The notes under the pieces were generated by a model. It was not told the origin of the DNA. It saw only the letters and a program-made list of their open reading frames with translations, and searched no databases. The position numbers were made by a program, and so were the translations under genes. DNA of 64,000 nucleotides, from positions 42,561 to 106,560 of the forward strand of contig JAHOYV010000046.1 in NCBI GenBank assembly GCA_019038745.1, read 5' to 3'. The stretch comes from Gemmatimonadales bacterium. GTDB lineage: Bacteria; Krumholzibacteriota; Krumholzibacteriia; LZORAL124-64-63. Below, piece after piece: positions 8,839 to 16,488 of this stretch. Numbering within the stretch: position 1 is the stretch's first letter; every line of letters starts with the position of its first letter.

Positions 8839-8876
8839 AAAAATTGGCGGCCTCCTCATGGTGACCGCCAATTTTT
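8839..8876. terminator. Bidirectional rho-independent terminator
   Basis: AAAAATTGGCGG (8839-8850) pairs exactly with CCGCCAATTTTT (8865-8876) around a 14-base loop. The A-tract and T-tract on the two sides give a functional U-run in both directions. It sits between the convergent genes ending at 8819 and 8896. Confidence 0.85.
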
Positions 8877-8895
8877 CTAGAACTGAACCAGGGTC

Positions 8896-10065
8896 CTACT
8901 CGACACCCGGCCCAAAGCTGGCATGACGCTCCCACTTGCGGTCGTCGTCGTGACAGTTGTCACAGGTCGTATGCTGTCCATACCCCTCGGAGTGGCAGTC
9001 CGAGCAATCTGAATCCAGATGCACCTCGTCCAGCACAACACCCGTCACATTGTGGTTGAAGTGTTTCTCGTCGAAACCATCGAAGTGACAGGTCTCGCAA
9101 CGAGGATCATTGGCCTGGTACTTGCCCGGGTCATGGTGGCAGTCATTGCACTGCAGCACCTTGTGATAGGCCTCCAGTGGCCAACCGATATCCGCGTGAT
9201 CAAACAGATCATTGGAATTCCGACCGTGGCACTCCTTGCACCCTTTTTCCTCGTCATGGCACTGATAACAAGTGTCATGCAAGTCGATGTCCTCGATCAG
9301 CCCCAGGGGATGAGAATCTGAGCCATGTACGTGGCAGCTGGCACAGGTCTCATTCTGGTGGCAGACACTGCAATCACGGTTGTACTGTTCAACGTGGTTA
9401 TGGTGATGGAAAGGAACGACGCCTCCCTCTTCATAACTGGTTTCAAACAGGATCAGATCCTTAACTATCAGCGGGGCCTGGTGAATCAGATCGGGCAGAG
9501 CATCGATCTCGGCCTTTGACATGCCACCTTCCTTTTTACGGTGACACCACTCGCAATGAGTTTCGGTGTCCCACTCGGAGTGGCAGTTGAGACATTGGCG
9601 ATGGTAAGCAGCCTTCAAACTGGGTTGAATCTTGCTTTTTACGCCTTCGGGGGCATGACATTCCTTGCAGGCGGGATGCCCTGCCGTAGCCGGTGCGAAG
9701 TGGTGGCAGTTCACGCAACCGCCCCCCATCTCGGACATCTGGGCATGCTTCTCGTGGCTGAAGTACACCGGGTCGTAGACCTTCTCCAGTTCATCCAGAA
9801 CCATAACTTTTTCCTGGGGCAAGCCCGATTCACCCTTCTTCACCTTGCTTCTGATGCAGAAATTCTTGCTCAGACAAAGATCGGAATGGGTGGGAAACTC
9901 GCAGGTATGACAAAGCGAGCAGGCCAGATTTTCTCCTGCCTCCGGGACATAATCCTCGAAGGCCAAGAGAGGGGAGGCCGCAAAAATCAAGACCCCTCCC
10001 ATAATCAGGGCCAAGGCCCTCCCGGCAGAGCGCCGGCCAAATCCGTGAATACTTCCAGTCCGCAT
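8896..10065 (-). CDS. Periplasmic 13-heme c-type cytochrome, module 2
   Basis: A 389-residue exported cytochrome with signal segment ALALIMGGVLIFAASPLLAF. Thirteen CXXCH sites follow: CSLCH, CVNCH, CKECH, CLNCH, CEWCH, CSVCH, CASCH, CYQCH, CKECH, CNDCH, CETCH, CSDCH, CDNCH. The first heme sits in a Cys-rich head (CSLCHTCEFPTHSDLC, then NFC). The matching head in the 5806-6993 cytochrome and the identical heme order show that the two are paralogs. It is the last gene of the minus-strand operon ferredoxin, NrfD, small subunit, cytochrome, beginning 2 bp after the small subunit stop. Predicted role: periplasmic electron carrier of an Hmc/Hme-like complex. Confidence 0.92.
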   Translation of the reverse strand: MRTGSIHGFGRRSAGRALALIMGGVLIFAASPLLAFEDYVPEAGENLACSLCHTCEFPTHSDLCLSKNFCIRSKVKKGESGLPQEKVMVLDELEKVYDPVYFSHEKHAQMSEMGGGCVNCHHFAPATAGHPACKECHAPEGVKSKIQPSLKAAYHRQCLNCHSEWDTETHCEWCHRKKEGGMSKAEIDALPDLIHQAPLIVKDLILFETSYEEGGVVPFHHHNHVEQYNRDCSVCHQNETCASCHVHGSDSHPLGLIEDIDLHDTCYQCHDEEKGCKECHGRNSNDLFDHADIGWPLEAYHKVLQCNDCHHDPGKYQANDPRCETCHFDGFDEKHFNHNVTGVVLDEVHLDSDCSDCHSEGYGQHTTCDNCHDDDRKWERHASFGPGVE

Positions 10066-10067
10066 GG

Positions 10068-10214
10068 TTAATCCTTTCCGGCGGTTTTCTTACCGTTCTT
10101 CTTGGGAGCCCCGATAGCTTTCGAGAACACCACAAACGAAATGAAGTAGAGCAGGACTACTATGTATTCCAGGCCCTTCGTTGCGAAAATATCCAGGTAC
10201 GTGTATTCAGCCAT
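10068..10214 (-). CDS. 48-residue single-span membrane subunit (HmcD-like)
   Basis: Reading the minus strand from ATG 10214 gives a 48-residue protein starting MAEYTYLDIFATKG. One transmembrane helix follows (LEYIVVLLYFISFVVF), then a lysine-rich tail (KKNGKKTAGKD). The ribosome site AAGGTG is six bases before the start, and the stop lies 2 bp before the cytochrome start codon, so it fits exactly between the NrfD and cytochrome genes. The 'YTYLD.F...KG.EYI' pattern recalls the very small HmcD-type subunits of high-molecular-weight cytochrome complexes. No counterpart is visible in the first redox module. Existence of the gene is well supported by context; the HmcD assignment is moderate. Confidence 0.75.
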   Translation of the reverse strand: MAEYTYLDIFATKGLEYIVVLLYFISFVVFSKAIGAPKKNGKKTAGKD

Positions 10215-10270
10215 GATGGCACCTTTCCCGGGCACGGCCCCTTCGAACAGGGACCGGCCGATCTTCCGAT

Positions 10271-11509
10271 CTAGTTGTCGTCCATGTCTGCGGCCCAGGC
10301 CGGCGGATCACTCAGTACAGGCATCCGCATGACGACCCAACGCACAGCCCACAGTTCCAGCAAAACAACGGTCACGGTCACCCAAATCTCTGCCCAGTGG
10401 GGAATGTAAGGAGTCGGATCAAACCAGTTGAAGGCGATTACGGAAATATTCAACCGGTTCAAAAGAATTCCGATCAGGGTCAATCCCGCAGCCACCTTGA
10501 TCAACTGGACGTTACCCTCCCGAACAGCCTTGAAGTACAAGACCAAGGGGACGAGAACGAATCCTACCACCTCAAGCAGGAACCATAAGCCCCACTTGGT
10601 ACCCAGCAGACTGAACTGCTGACCGTGAATAACCACCAGAACCTTCAGGAACAGATAAACGAACATCGCCCCGGCGCAGATCCGGCCCAAGCCGATTACA
10701 ATGTCGTCCTGATTGGCATGTTGTTCGTGACCCAGACGAGCCGCGAAAACCTTATGACTGATCGATCCCTCGAAGATCACCATGGAGAGGCCCGAGAAAA
10801 TACTGGAGACGAAGAACAGGACCGGAATAAACTCCGTGTACCACAGCGGATGAATCTTGCTCTCGGCCATCAGGAAAAGAGCACCCAAACCCGACTGGTG
10901 CAGGGTCGACAGGGTAATACCGAAGATCACTGAAGCGATGGTCAGACCGCCTACAATCTTCCGCAGCCTCTTCATCCCCAACCACTCGGCAATTGCAGGC
11001 GAGAACTCAATGAACTCGGCAGCCATGTAGAGCAGGAAGTGCCAGGCCACCAGGAAAAGCACCGAACTGACCCCGAAGTTGTTGCCGATGATCGGGTTGA
11101 TGATTTTCCAGGGACGACCAAGATCCAGCATCAAGGCTCCGGCATAGAACATGTAGGCCAGGAACCCGTTGAGAACCACGGCCCGAACGATGGCGTGATA
11201 ACGATGCCGTCCCATGATGTAGACGATGAAAGTCAGCGTGTAGGCTCCGCCTGCAAACGCTACCCCGCACACCACGTCAAAACCGATCCAGATACCCCAC
11301 GGCGTCTGCTGATCAAGATTCGTGATGGCCCCGATCCCATTGACGAAGCGCAGGACGATCAGCCCCATGCCCACCAGGATTACGGGAATGGATATCATGT
11401 TGAAGGGAGTAAGAATTTTCCCCTTCGGCTTCATCTCGCTTAGGAGGAAGCGAACGAAATCCCCGATGCTCCCGATATTGGGCTTCGCGGTTTCCTGAAT
11501 TTTGTTCAT
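10271..11509 (-). CDS. NrfD/HmcC-like quinone-interacting membrane protein, module 2
   Basis: A 412-residue polytopic membrane protein with roughly ten hydrophobic segments. It shares the family hallmark GIGAITNLDQQTPWGIWIG with the module 1 protein (GIGAVTNLDNQYPWGLWIG), so the two are homologous. It should handle quinol/quinone in the inner membrane and pass electrons to the ferredoxin encoded upstream. Its ATG overlaps the ferredoxin stop in an ATGA junction (11506-11509), indicating coupled translation. A 56-bp gap separates it from the small subunit gene. Confidence 0.9.
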   Translation of the reverse strand: MNKIQETAKPNIGSIGDFVRFLLSEMKPKGKILTPFNMISIPVILVGMGLIVLRFVNGIGAITNLDQQTPWGIWIGFDVVCGVAFAGGAYTLTFIVYIMGRHRYHAIVRAVVLNGFLAYMFYAGALMLDLGRPWKIINPIIGNNFGVSSVLFLVAWHFLLYMAAEFIEFSPAIAEWLGMKRLRKIVGGLTIASVIFGITLSTLHQSGLGALFLMAESKIHPLWYTEFIPVLFFVSSIFSGLSMVIFEGSISHKVFAARLGHEQHANQDDIVIGLGRICAGAMFVYLFLKVLVVIHGQQFSLLGTKWGLWFLLEVVGFVLVPLVLYFKAVREGNVQLIKVAAGLTLIGILLNRLNISVIAFNWFDPTPYIPHWAEIWVTVTVVLLELWAVRWVVMRMPVLSDPPAWAADMDDN

Positions 11510-12417
11510 GATTCCTCCCCGGGACCACGGCCCGTTTCAACCGACGCCACATCATTATGAGTCTTGTCGGTATGCTCATCGTCCTCGTTGGTCTTGATGT
11601 ACCGCATCCCGTTCAAAAAGGCCGGCCAGAGCAGAAACACGACTGGAACCGAGTAAAGAAAATTCTGCGTCAAGGCGGGAACCGATTCACGTCCCAGGTC
11701 GGTGCGGAAACCGAGCTGATCGAAAGGGACCCCAGAGAGGTACATCCAACCCGTTCCTCCGACTTCTTCCTGCCCGTAGATATGATCGATGTACTGGCCG
11801 GGATATTCGAAGGTCCGGTTTTGGGCGACCCGCTCCATATCCCGACGGAAACCGAATTCCAAAGCATCCACCGGACAAGCATCGACACAAGCGGGCTTTT
11901 CTCCCTCGATCACCCGGTCGTAGCAGAGGATACACTTCTGGATTTTTGGATTCGCGCTGTAGTATTCAAAACGTGGGACGACAAAGGGGCAGGACACCAT
12001 ACAGAAACGGCACCCCATGCACTTGCCCTCACGCCAGATAACCGGTCCCTCTTCGGTCTTGTACATGGCCTGGGTCAAACACGCAGTGGAACAGGCGGCC
12101 TGATTACAGTGCATACACTGTTTCTTGACGAAGACCTCTCCGGCGTCGGTATCGTACTTGTTGACGACCGTCCATTGGTCGGTCGTCATGTCCCGCTCCT
12201 CTTTGAACACATCGCGGGTAGTTTTCGGAATCGGCAAATCGTTCTGCGTGGCGCAGGCCACTTCGCAGTTCCGACAACCGATACACCGGGTCGTGTCCAC
12301 CAACACCGACATGAACTCAGTCTCTGCCGGCTTACCTGACGCCTCCGCCAAAGATGGCAATGCAGCCGAAGTGACTCCGGCCACACACAGGTTCTTTATG
12401 AAATTCCGTCTGTCCAT
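11506..12417 (-). CDS. Tat-exported 4x[4Fe-4S] ferredoxin subunit, module 2
   Basis: A 303-residue paralog of the ferredoxin at 3596-4525. It starts with a twin-arginine signal (MDRRNFIKNL, then AGVTSAALPSLAEA) and carries four cysteine groups: CIGCRNCEVAC, CMHCNQAACSTAC, CMGCRFCMVSC and CILC...CVDAC. A hydrophobic segment near the C-terminus (FLYSVPVVFLLWPAFL) may anchor it. The ATG at 12417, behind AAAGG, is preferred to an in-frame TTG six bases earlier. It is the first structural gene of the module 2 operon, 41 bp after the ArsR-type gene. Function by family: electron transfer between the quinone-reactive membrane subunit and periplasmic carriers. Confidence 0.9.
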   Translation of the reverse strand: MDRRNFIKNLCVAGVTSAALPSLAEASGKPAETEFMSVLVDTTRCIGCRNCEVACATQNDLPIPKTTRDVFKEERDMTTDQWTVVNKYDTDAGEVFVKKQCMHCNQAACSTACLTQAMYKTEEGPVIWREGKCMGCRFCMVSCPFVVPRFEYYSANPKIQKCILCYDRVIEGEKPACVDACPVDALEFGFRRDMERVAQNRTFEYPGQYIDHIYGQEEVGGTGWMYLSGVPFDQLGFRTDLGRESVPALTQNFLYSVPVVFLLWPAFLNGMRYIKTNEDDEHTDKTHNDVASVETGRGPGEES

Positions 12418-12458
12418 CCTCAAACCTTTCCGATCAAGGGGAATCGACTGAAACCACC

Positions 12459-12812
12459 CTAGTCATCGGTGATGATCTCCAGGGGATTGATCTCCAGAGC
12501 GAGCTCTCCCCTCCTCTTCATACCGTCAATCAGAACCGTGCGGATCAATTGGCAAGCTTCGACAATTCTCTTGTCGGCGGGCTTGTAAAACACCTTAGTT
12601 CCCTCCTGGCGGGAAGTCACTAAGTGTTTGTTCTTCATCACACTCAAGTGCCTGCTTACCGTGGAAAGCGGAACTTCGAGGCACTCCGAAAGCTCGGTAA
12701 CGCTCATTTCACGCCGGTCCAAACACGCCATAATGGCCAGTCGTTTGGAACTGGCCAAGGCGCGACAATATGACGCGTGAATTTCAAATATTTCATAGTT
12801 CTGAACTTTCAT
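12459..12812 (-). CDS. ArsR-family transcriptional regulator
   Basis: A 117-residue winged-helix protein: SSKRLAIMACLDRREMSVTELSECL, then recognition helix VPLSTVSRHLSVMK, then the wing QEGTKVFYKP. I chose the ATG of MKVQNYEIFE because the length then matches the family; the frame is open 36 codons further up to 12920 without a ribosome site. The protein has only a few scattered cysteines and no classical CxCxxC metal site. It is the first gene of the minus-strand redox operon and a 7-bp-arm palindrome lies about 140 bp upstream. It probably represses or senses conditions for that operon; its ligand is unknown. Confidence 0.85.
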   Translation of the reverse strand: MKVQNYEIFEIHASYCRALASSKRLAIMACLDRREMSVTELSECLEVPLSTVSRHLSVMKNKHLVTSRQEGTKVFYKPADKRIVEACQLIRTVLIDGMKRRGELALEINPLEIITDD

Positions 12813-12953
12813 GTTTTCGAAAGTAGGTAACTTCCAAGGAGCTGTCAAAAAATAATCCCTGCCACCTATTTGGCGTAAATCAGAGTAAATTTGTGGAATT
12901 TCAGGTGGAAAAACCGCCATGTAATTGGGATTGGTAGCGGCACCGGATCAGTG

Positions 12954-12971
12954 AGTTAACGCATGTTAACT
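12954..12971. promoter_or_regulatory. Palindrome upstream of the ArsR/redox operon
   Basis: AGTTAAC (12954-12960) and GTTAACT (12965-12971) are exact inverted copies separated by GCAT. ArsR dimers bind imperfect AT-rich palindromes of this kind. The TTAAC/GTTAA arms resemble those of the MarR-associated palindrome at 2950-2967, but the spacing differs. Confidence 0.5.
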
Positions 12972-13008
12972 TTTTCAACATTACTTATTTCAACAGGTTA
13001 CACCAATA

Positions 13009-15741
13009 TTAAAACTCCATTACTTCGACCTTGCCTAAATTCAGGCCAACCAAATCCTGCTTCATTTCCTCCCAATCCCCAACAATAATCCAGACCACTT
13101 TATTGACATCAAGTCCACTCTTGGCCAATTTCTCCATTTTTGCGGAATCGCTGGAAGAAATCAGGTCTCGGGCGGTCTGCCAGTCATCCAACGGCATCCC
13201 GCAGGCCAATATCCGATCCAGGCTGGTCGCTATCCTTTCCAGAGTTTCGAACTGCCGGGGAAAGCCATCAATCATGGCGGTCCGGGTATTCTCCAATTCC
13301 TCTCCCCCCAGAAGCCGGGTGGATCCAATTTCCTCCATCTCCCGCCATAATTCAGCCAGTGATTCGGCCGTGTGTTCCAGCTGAACGGAAGCTTCAACCA
13401 GAAAAATTCCCGCCTCCCGGAAACTCACCAACCGGGATTTGGCACCATAGGAATAGCCCTTTTCCGAGCGGAGATTACGATTGATCCTGCTGGAAAAATT
13501 CCCGCCAAAAGCCTGATTCAAAAGCTGAAAAGCCCTCCGATCAGGATGGGCGCGGTGCAACCCCGTGAAACCACCGACGATCAGACTTTGGGGAGAACCC
13601 GGGCGATCCAAGACCACGATCCTGCAGTCTGCTGTCGGCAAAATTTCCGGAAGGGGGAGTACGATCGAGGCACTACCGCGCCAGGATCCGAAAGTCTTTT
13701 GAAGGGCGGATCTGGCCTCTTCCAGGGTGATATCTCCAACGAAAACCACGGCCGCGTTGTCCGGTCGATACCAGAGGTCGTGGAATTCCAGCAAATCCTC
13801 GACCCCCAATCTGGCCAAGGCATCCTCGGTGCCGCTTCCAGTGAAAGGCTGGGCATACGGATGTCCGGACCCGAAAATACGGGTCTGCAATTCCTTGACG
13901 GCACGGTCGCGGGGCCGGACGGCTTCCATTTTCAGTCGCCCCTGGTAATCCTGCCGGATCCGCTGAAATTCCTCCCGGCGAAAATCAGCCTTCATGACGA
14001 GGTCTCCCACCAGGTCGATCCCCTTCGCCAGATTCCCCTTCGGTATGTTCAGACGGAGCAGCGACGCATCGAAATTGCTGCTGCTCTTCAAGCGGGCCCC
14101 CATTCGATCCAGTTCTGTCGTAATTTGCCCGGCACTCCGCTTTAGCATTCCCTCGGTTAGCATCTCGGCAGTCATCGAACAGGTGCCGGGCTTATCCGGG
14201 GTGTCCGCCGACCAACCGCTCAAAATATTAAAATGTACCTCCACCAAGGGCAGATTATGCCGCTCCACTACGAAGAGTCTTAAACCGTTTTCCAGGGTTG
14301 CTGTCTGGATCTGTGGGGGGAAGAACGGGTCCTGCCCCGATGAGGTCGGTTGAACAGAACGATCGGGAGCGGAATCGCCGGCAACCAGTGACCCCCTGGG
14401 CACGATGTGCAGAACCGCTCTTTGATCAAAGCCCAGATAATCCCGGGCCACTTCATGCGCGGATTTGGCCGTGACTTCTCGAAAACGCCGAAAATCCGAG
14501 GCCAGAAATCCAGGATCCCCCAGAAACACGTTGTAATGGTTCAGGAGACTGGCCCGCCCCCCGAATCCACCGATCCGCTCCAGTCGGCGCAGTAAATCAG
14601 CCTCCAGCATGTTGGCGGCGATCTTCACTTCATCATCCGAAACACCGTCATCCATAAGACGACGAAGTTCGCCATCCAGAATTCCTTCAACCTCGGCCAA
14701 ATTCCGGCCGGGCGCCACGGTGACCTCGATCTCAAAGGTGCTGCCCAATTCACGGGACCGTTGCCGCACGCGCACATCCTGGGCGAATCCCTCGTCGTTG
14801 ATCAAAACCTGCCGCAACCGCGAGGACTTCCGCCCACCGAGGATATTGGCCAATACGTCGAACTCGGCGTCCAGCGGACGAAACCGGGCGGGAGTGTGCC
14901 AGGACATTATCAGACGCGGCAGCTCCACCGCATCCTCAGCCATGGCCCGGCGTTCGGACGAAAGGACCGGCACCCAGGAAGTCAATTTCTCCCGGGGTGG
15001 CCCCGGCGGCAAACCTCCGAAGTATTCCTCTATCCAACCCCGAGCCTGCTCAAGGTCGAAATTTCCCGCTACACAGAGCGAAGCATTGTTGGGCACGTAG
15101 AATTTTTCGAAAAAATCCGCTACATCCTTCCGCGTAGCGAGGATCAATTCGGAAGGCACGCCGCCAACGACCCAGGAATAGGGGTGCTCGGGAGGAAACA
15201 AAAGTTTCAATAGAAGTTCATCCTGGCGGGCGTAGGGCTTGTTCGCCTTCTGAAGCAGTTCGTTCTGCACGACCGCGAGTTGGTTGTCCAGTTTCTCCTG
15301 GGTCATGGCCTCCAGCAGGAACCCCATGCGGTCGGCTTCCAGCCAAAGCGCCAATTCGAGTTGGTCCGGTGGAAGCAATTCCCAATAAACGGTTCGGTCC
15401 TTGTCCGTCATTCCGTTGGCGTGAGCCCCGATGCCCTGCAACGTCAGGAGGGTATCCTTGTCGTGATGCGCGGACCCCTTGAACATCATGTGTTCGAAAA
15501 GATGGGCAAGACCCCGCAGGCCCGGCCGCTCGTTCCTGGACCCGACATGGTACCAGATGTTGACCGCCACGTTGGGCAGGGATTCATCCCGATGCAGGAT
15601 GACCTGCAACCCGTTGGTCAGTTCGTATTTCTCGAACGACAATTCAGGAAGATCCGTCTTTTCGTCAGCCCCGAAGGATCCGGAAAATGCCAATAGGCTG
15701 ACGACCAGCATCATTGGAACAACTCGGACAATACTATTCAC
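13009..15741 (-). CDS. Secreted M16-family zinc metalloprotease (two-domain, PqqL-like)
   Basis: A 910-residue exported protease with a signal peptide (VPMMLVVSLLAFSGSFG). The N-terminal half carries the inverted zinc motif HLFEH at residues 80-84, in GLAHLFEHMMFKGSA, and the third ligand Glu161 in QNELLQ, so it should be active. The C-terminal half repeats the fold (starting near TATLENGLRLFVVERHNLPLVEVHF) without HxxEH. This is the usual active/inactive pairing of tandem M16 proteins, which enclose and cut short peptides. The start is GTG 15741, six bases after GGAGG. It is monocistronic, divergent from ogt across 186 bp. Confidence 0.92.
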   Translation of the reverse strand: MNSIVRVVPMMLVVSLLAFSGSFGADEKTDLPELSFEKYELTNGLQVILHRDESLPNVAVNIWYHVGSRNERPGLRGLAHLFEHMMFKGSAHHDKDTLLTLQGIGAHANGMTDKDRTVYWELLPPDQLELALWLEADRMGFLLEAMTQEKLDNQLAVVQNELLQKANKPYARQDELLLKLLFPPEHPYSWVVGGVPSELILATRKDVADFFEKFYVPNNASLCVAGNFDLEQARGWIEEYFGGLPPGPPREKLTSWVPVLSSERRAMAEDAVELPRLIMSWHTPARFRPLDAEFDVLANILGGRKSSRLRQVLINDEGFAQDVRVRQRSRELGSTFEIEVTVAPGRNLAEVEGILDGELRRLMDDGVSDDEVKIAANMLEADLLRRLERIGGFGGRASLLNHYNVFLGDPGFLASDFRRFREVTAKSAHEVARDYLGFDQRAVLHIVPRGSLVAGDSAPDRSVQPTSSGQDPFFPPQIQTATLENGLRLFVVERHNLPLVEVHFNILSGWSADTPDKPGTCSMTAEMLTEGMLKRSAGQITTELDRMGARLKSSSNFDASLLRLNIPKGNLAKGIDLVGDLVMKADFRREEFQRIRQDYQGRLKMEAVRPRDRAVKELQTRIFGSGHPYAQPFTGSGTEDALARLGVEDLLEFHDLWYRPDNAAVVFVGDITLEEARSALQKTFGSWRGSASIVLPLPEILPTADCRIVVLDRPGSPQSLIVGGFTGLHRAHPDRRAFQLLNQAFGGNFSSRINRNLRSEKGYSYGAKSRLVSFREAGIFLVEASVQLEHTAESLAELWREMEEIGSTRLLGGEELENTRTAMIDGFPRQFETLERIATSLDRILACGMPLDDWQTARDLISSSDSAKMEKLAKSGLDVNKVVWIIVGDWEEMKQDLVGLNLGKVEVMEF

Positions 15742-15927
15742 GGTTTTCCTCCAAGAGGCGCAGAGTCGACAAGGCGTACATGGCCCGGTCGATGGTTATC
15801 CGACAGTCTCCTAGGCAATAAGGCATTTCGATCCCGCAGTCAATGACGCTGGATAATTACACCCTGTTTCTGGTATGATACCCGATATTGGGCTTTTGCT
15901 ACCCTGAATTTCATCGGAGGTTTCCCG

Positions 15928-16488
15928 GTGATACGTTACGCTTTGTTAAGAACGGTCTTGGACCCATTGCTGGCCGTCGCCGGCCCCGAGGGCTTGGTCC
16001 GTCTGGATTTCCTGCCCCGAGCCTGGGAATACCACACCCTCGCCCATGCCATCGCCCGTGACTCCTTCCCACCCCCCGCGGCCGGTCCCCTGGAAATCAA
16101 TGAACACCCGGACGCCTTTGCCGGCTTGTTGGATCAACTGGCCGAGTACTTCACCGGCCGCCGAGACCAATTCGACATCCCCCTGGATCTGCGGGGCACT
16201 CCTTTCCAAATGCGTGTCTGGAAACAGCTGCGGAAAATTCCCTACGGAAAGCTTCGCACCTACGGTCAGATCGCCAAAACCCTGCGCAAACCCCAGGCAA
16301 CGCGGGCGGTGGGCCAAGCAGCCGGACGCAACCCCCTGCCCATTCTTATCCCCTGTCACCGGGTAGTCGGCAAGGGAGGATCATTGGTCGGTTTCGCGGG
16401 AGGAATCACCACCAAGGCCCGGCTCCTGAGATTGGAAGGCCACATGCTCGGCGACAAGGCCAAGATCGAGGAGCCGCGACTGTTCTAA
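15928..16488 (+). CDS. ogt: Methylated-DNA-protein-cysteine methyltransferase (Ogt/AdaB)
   Basis: A 186-residue suicide DNA-repair protein that moves the methyl group of O6-methylguanine to its own cysteine. The active-site motif IPCHRVVG is at residues 141-148 (Cys143). The DNA-binding helix lies in YGKLRTYGQIAKTL, with RAVGQAAGRNP before the active site. The start is GTG behind GGAGG, seven bases away. The stop codon overlaps the ATG of the next gene by one base (TAATG). Co-transcription with a solute symporter is unusual functionally and may only reflect convenience. Confidence 0.95.
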   Translation: MIRYALLRTVLDPLLAVAGPEGLVRLDFLPRAWEYHTLAHAIARDSFPPPAAGPLEINEHPDAFAGLLDQLAEYFTGRRDQFDIPLDLRGTPFQMRVWKQLRKIPYGKLRTYGQIAKTLRKPQATRAVGQAAGRNPLPILIPCHRVVGKGGSLVGFAGGITTKARLLRLEGHMLGDKAKIEEPRLF

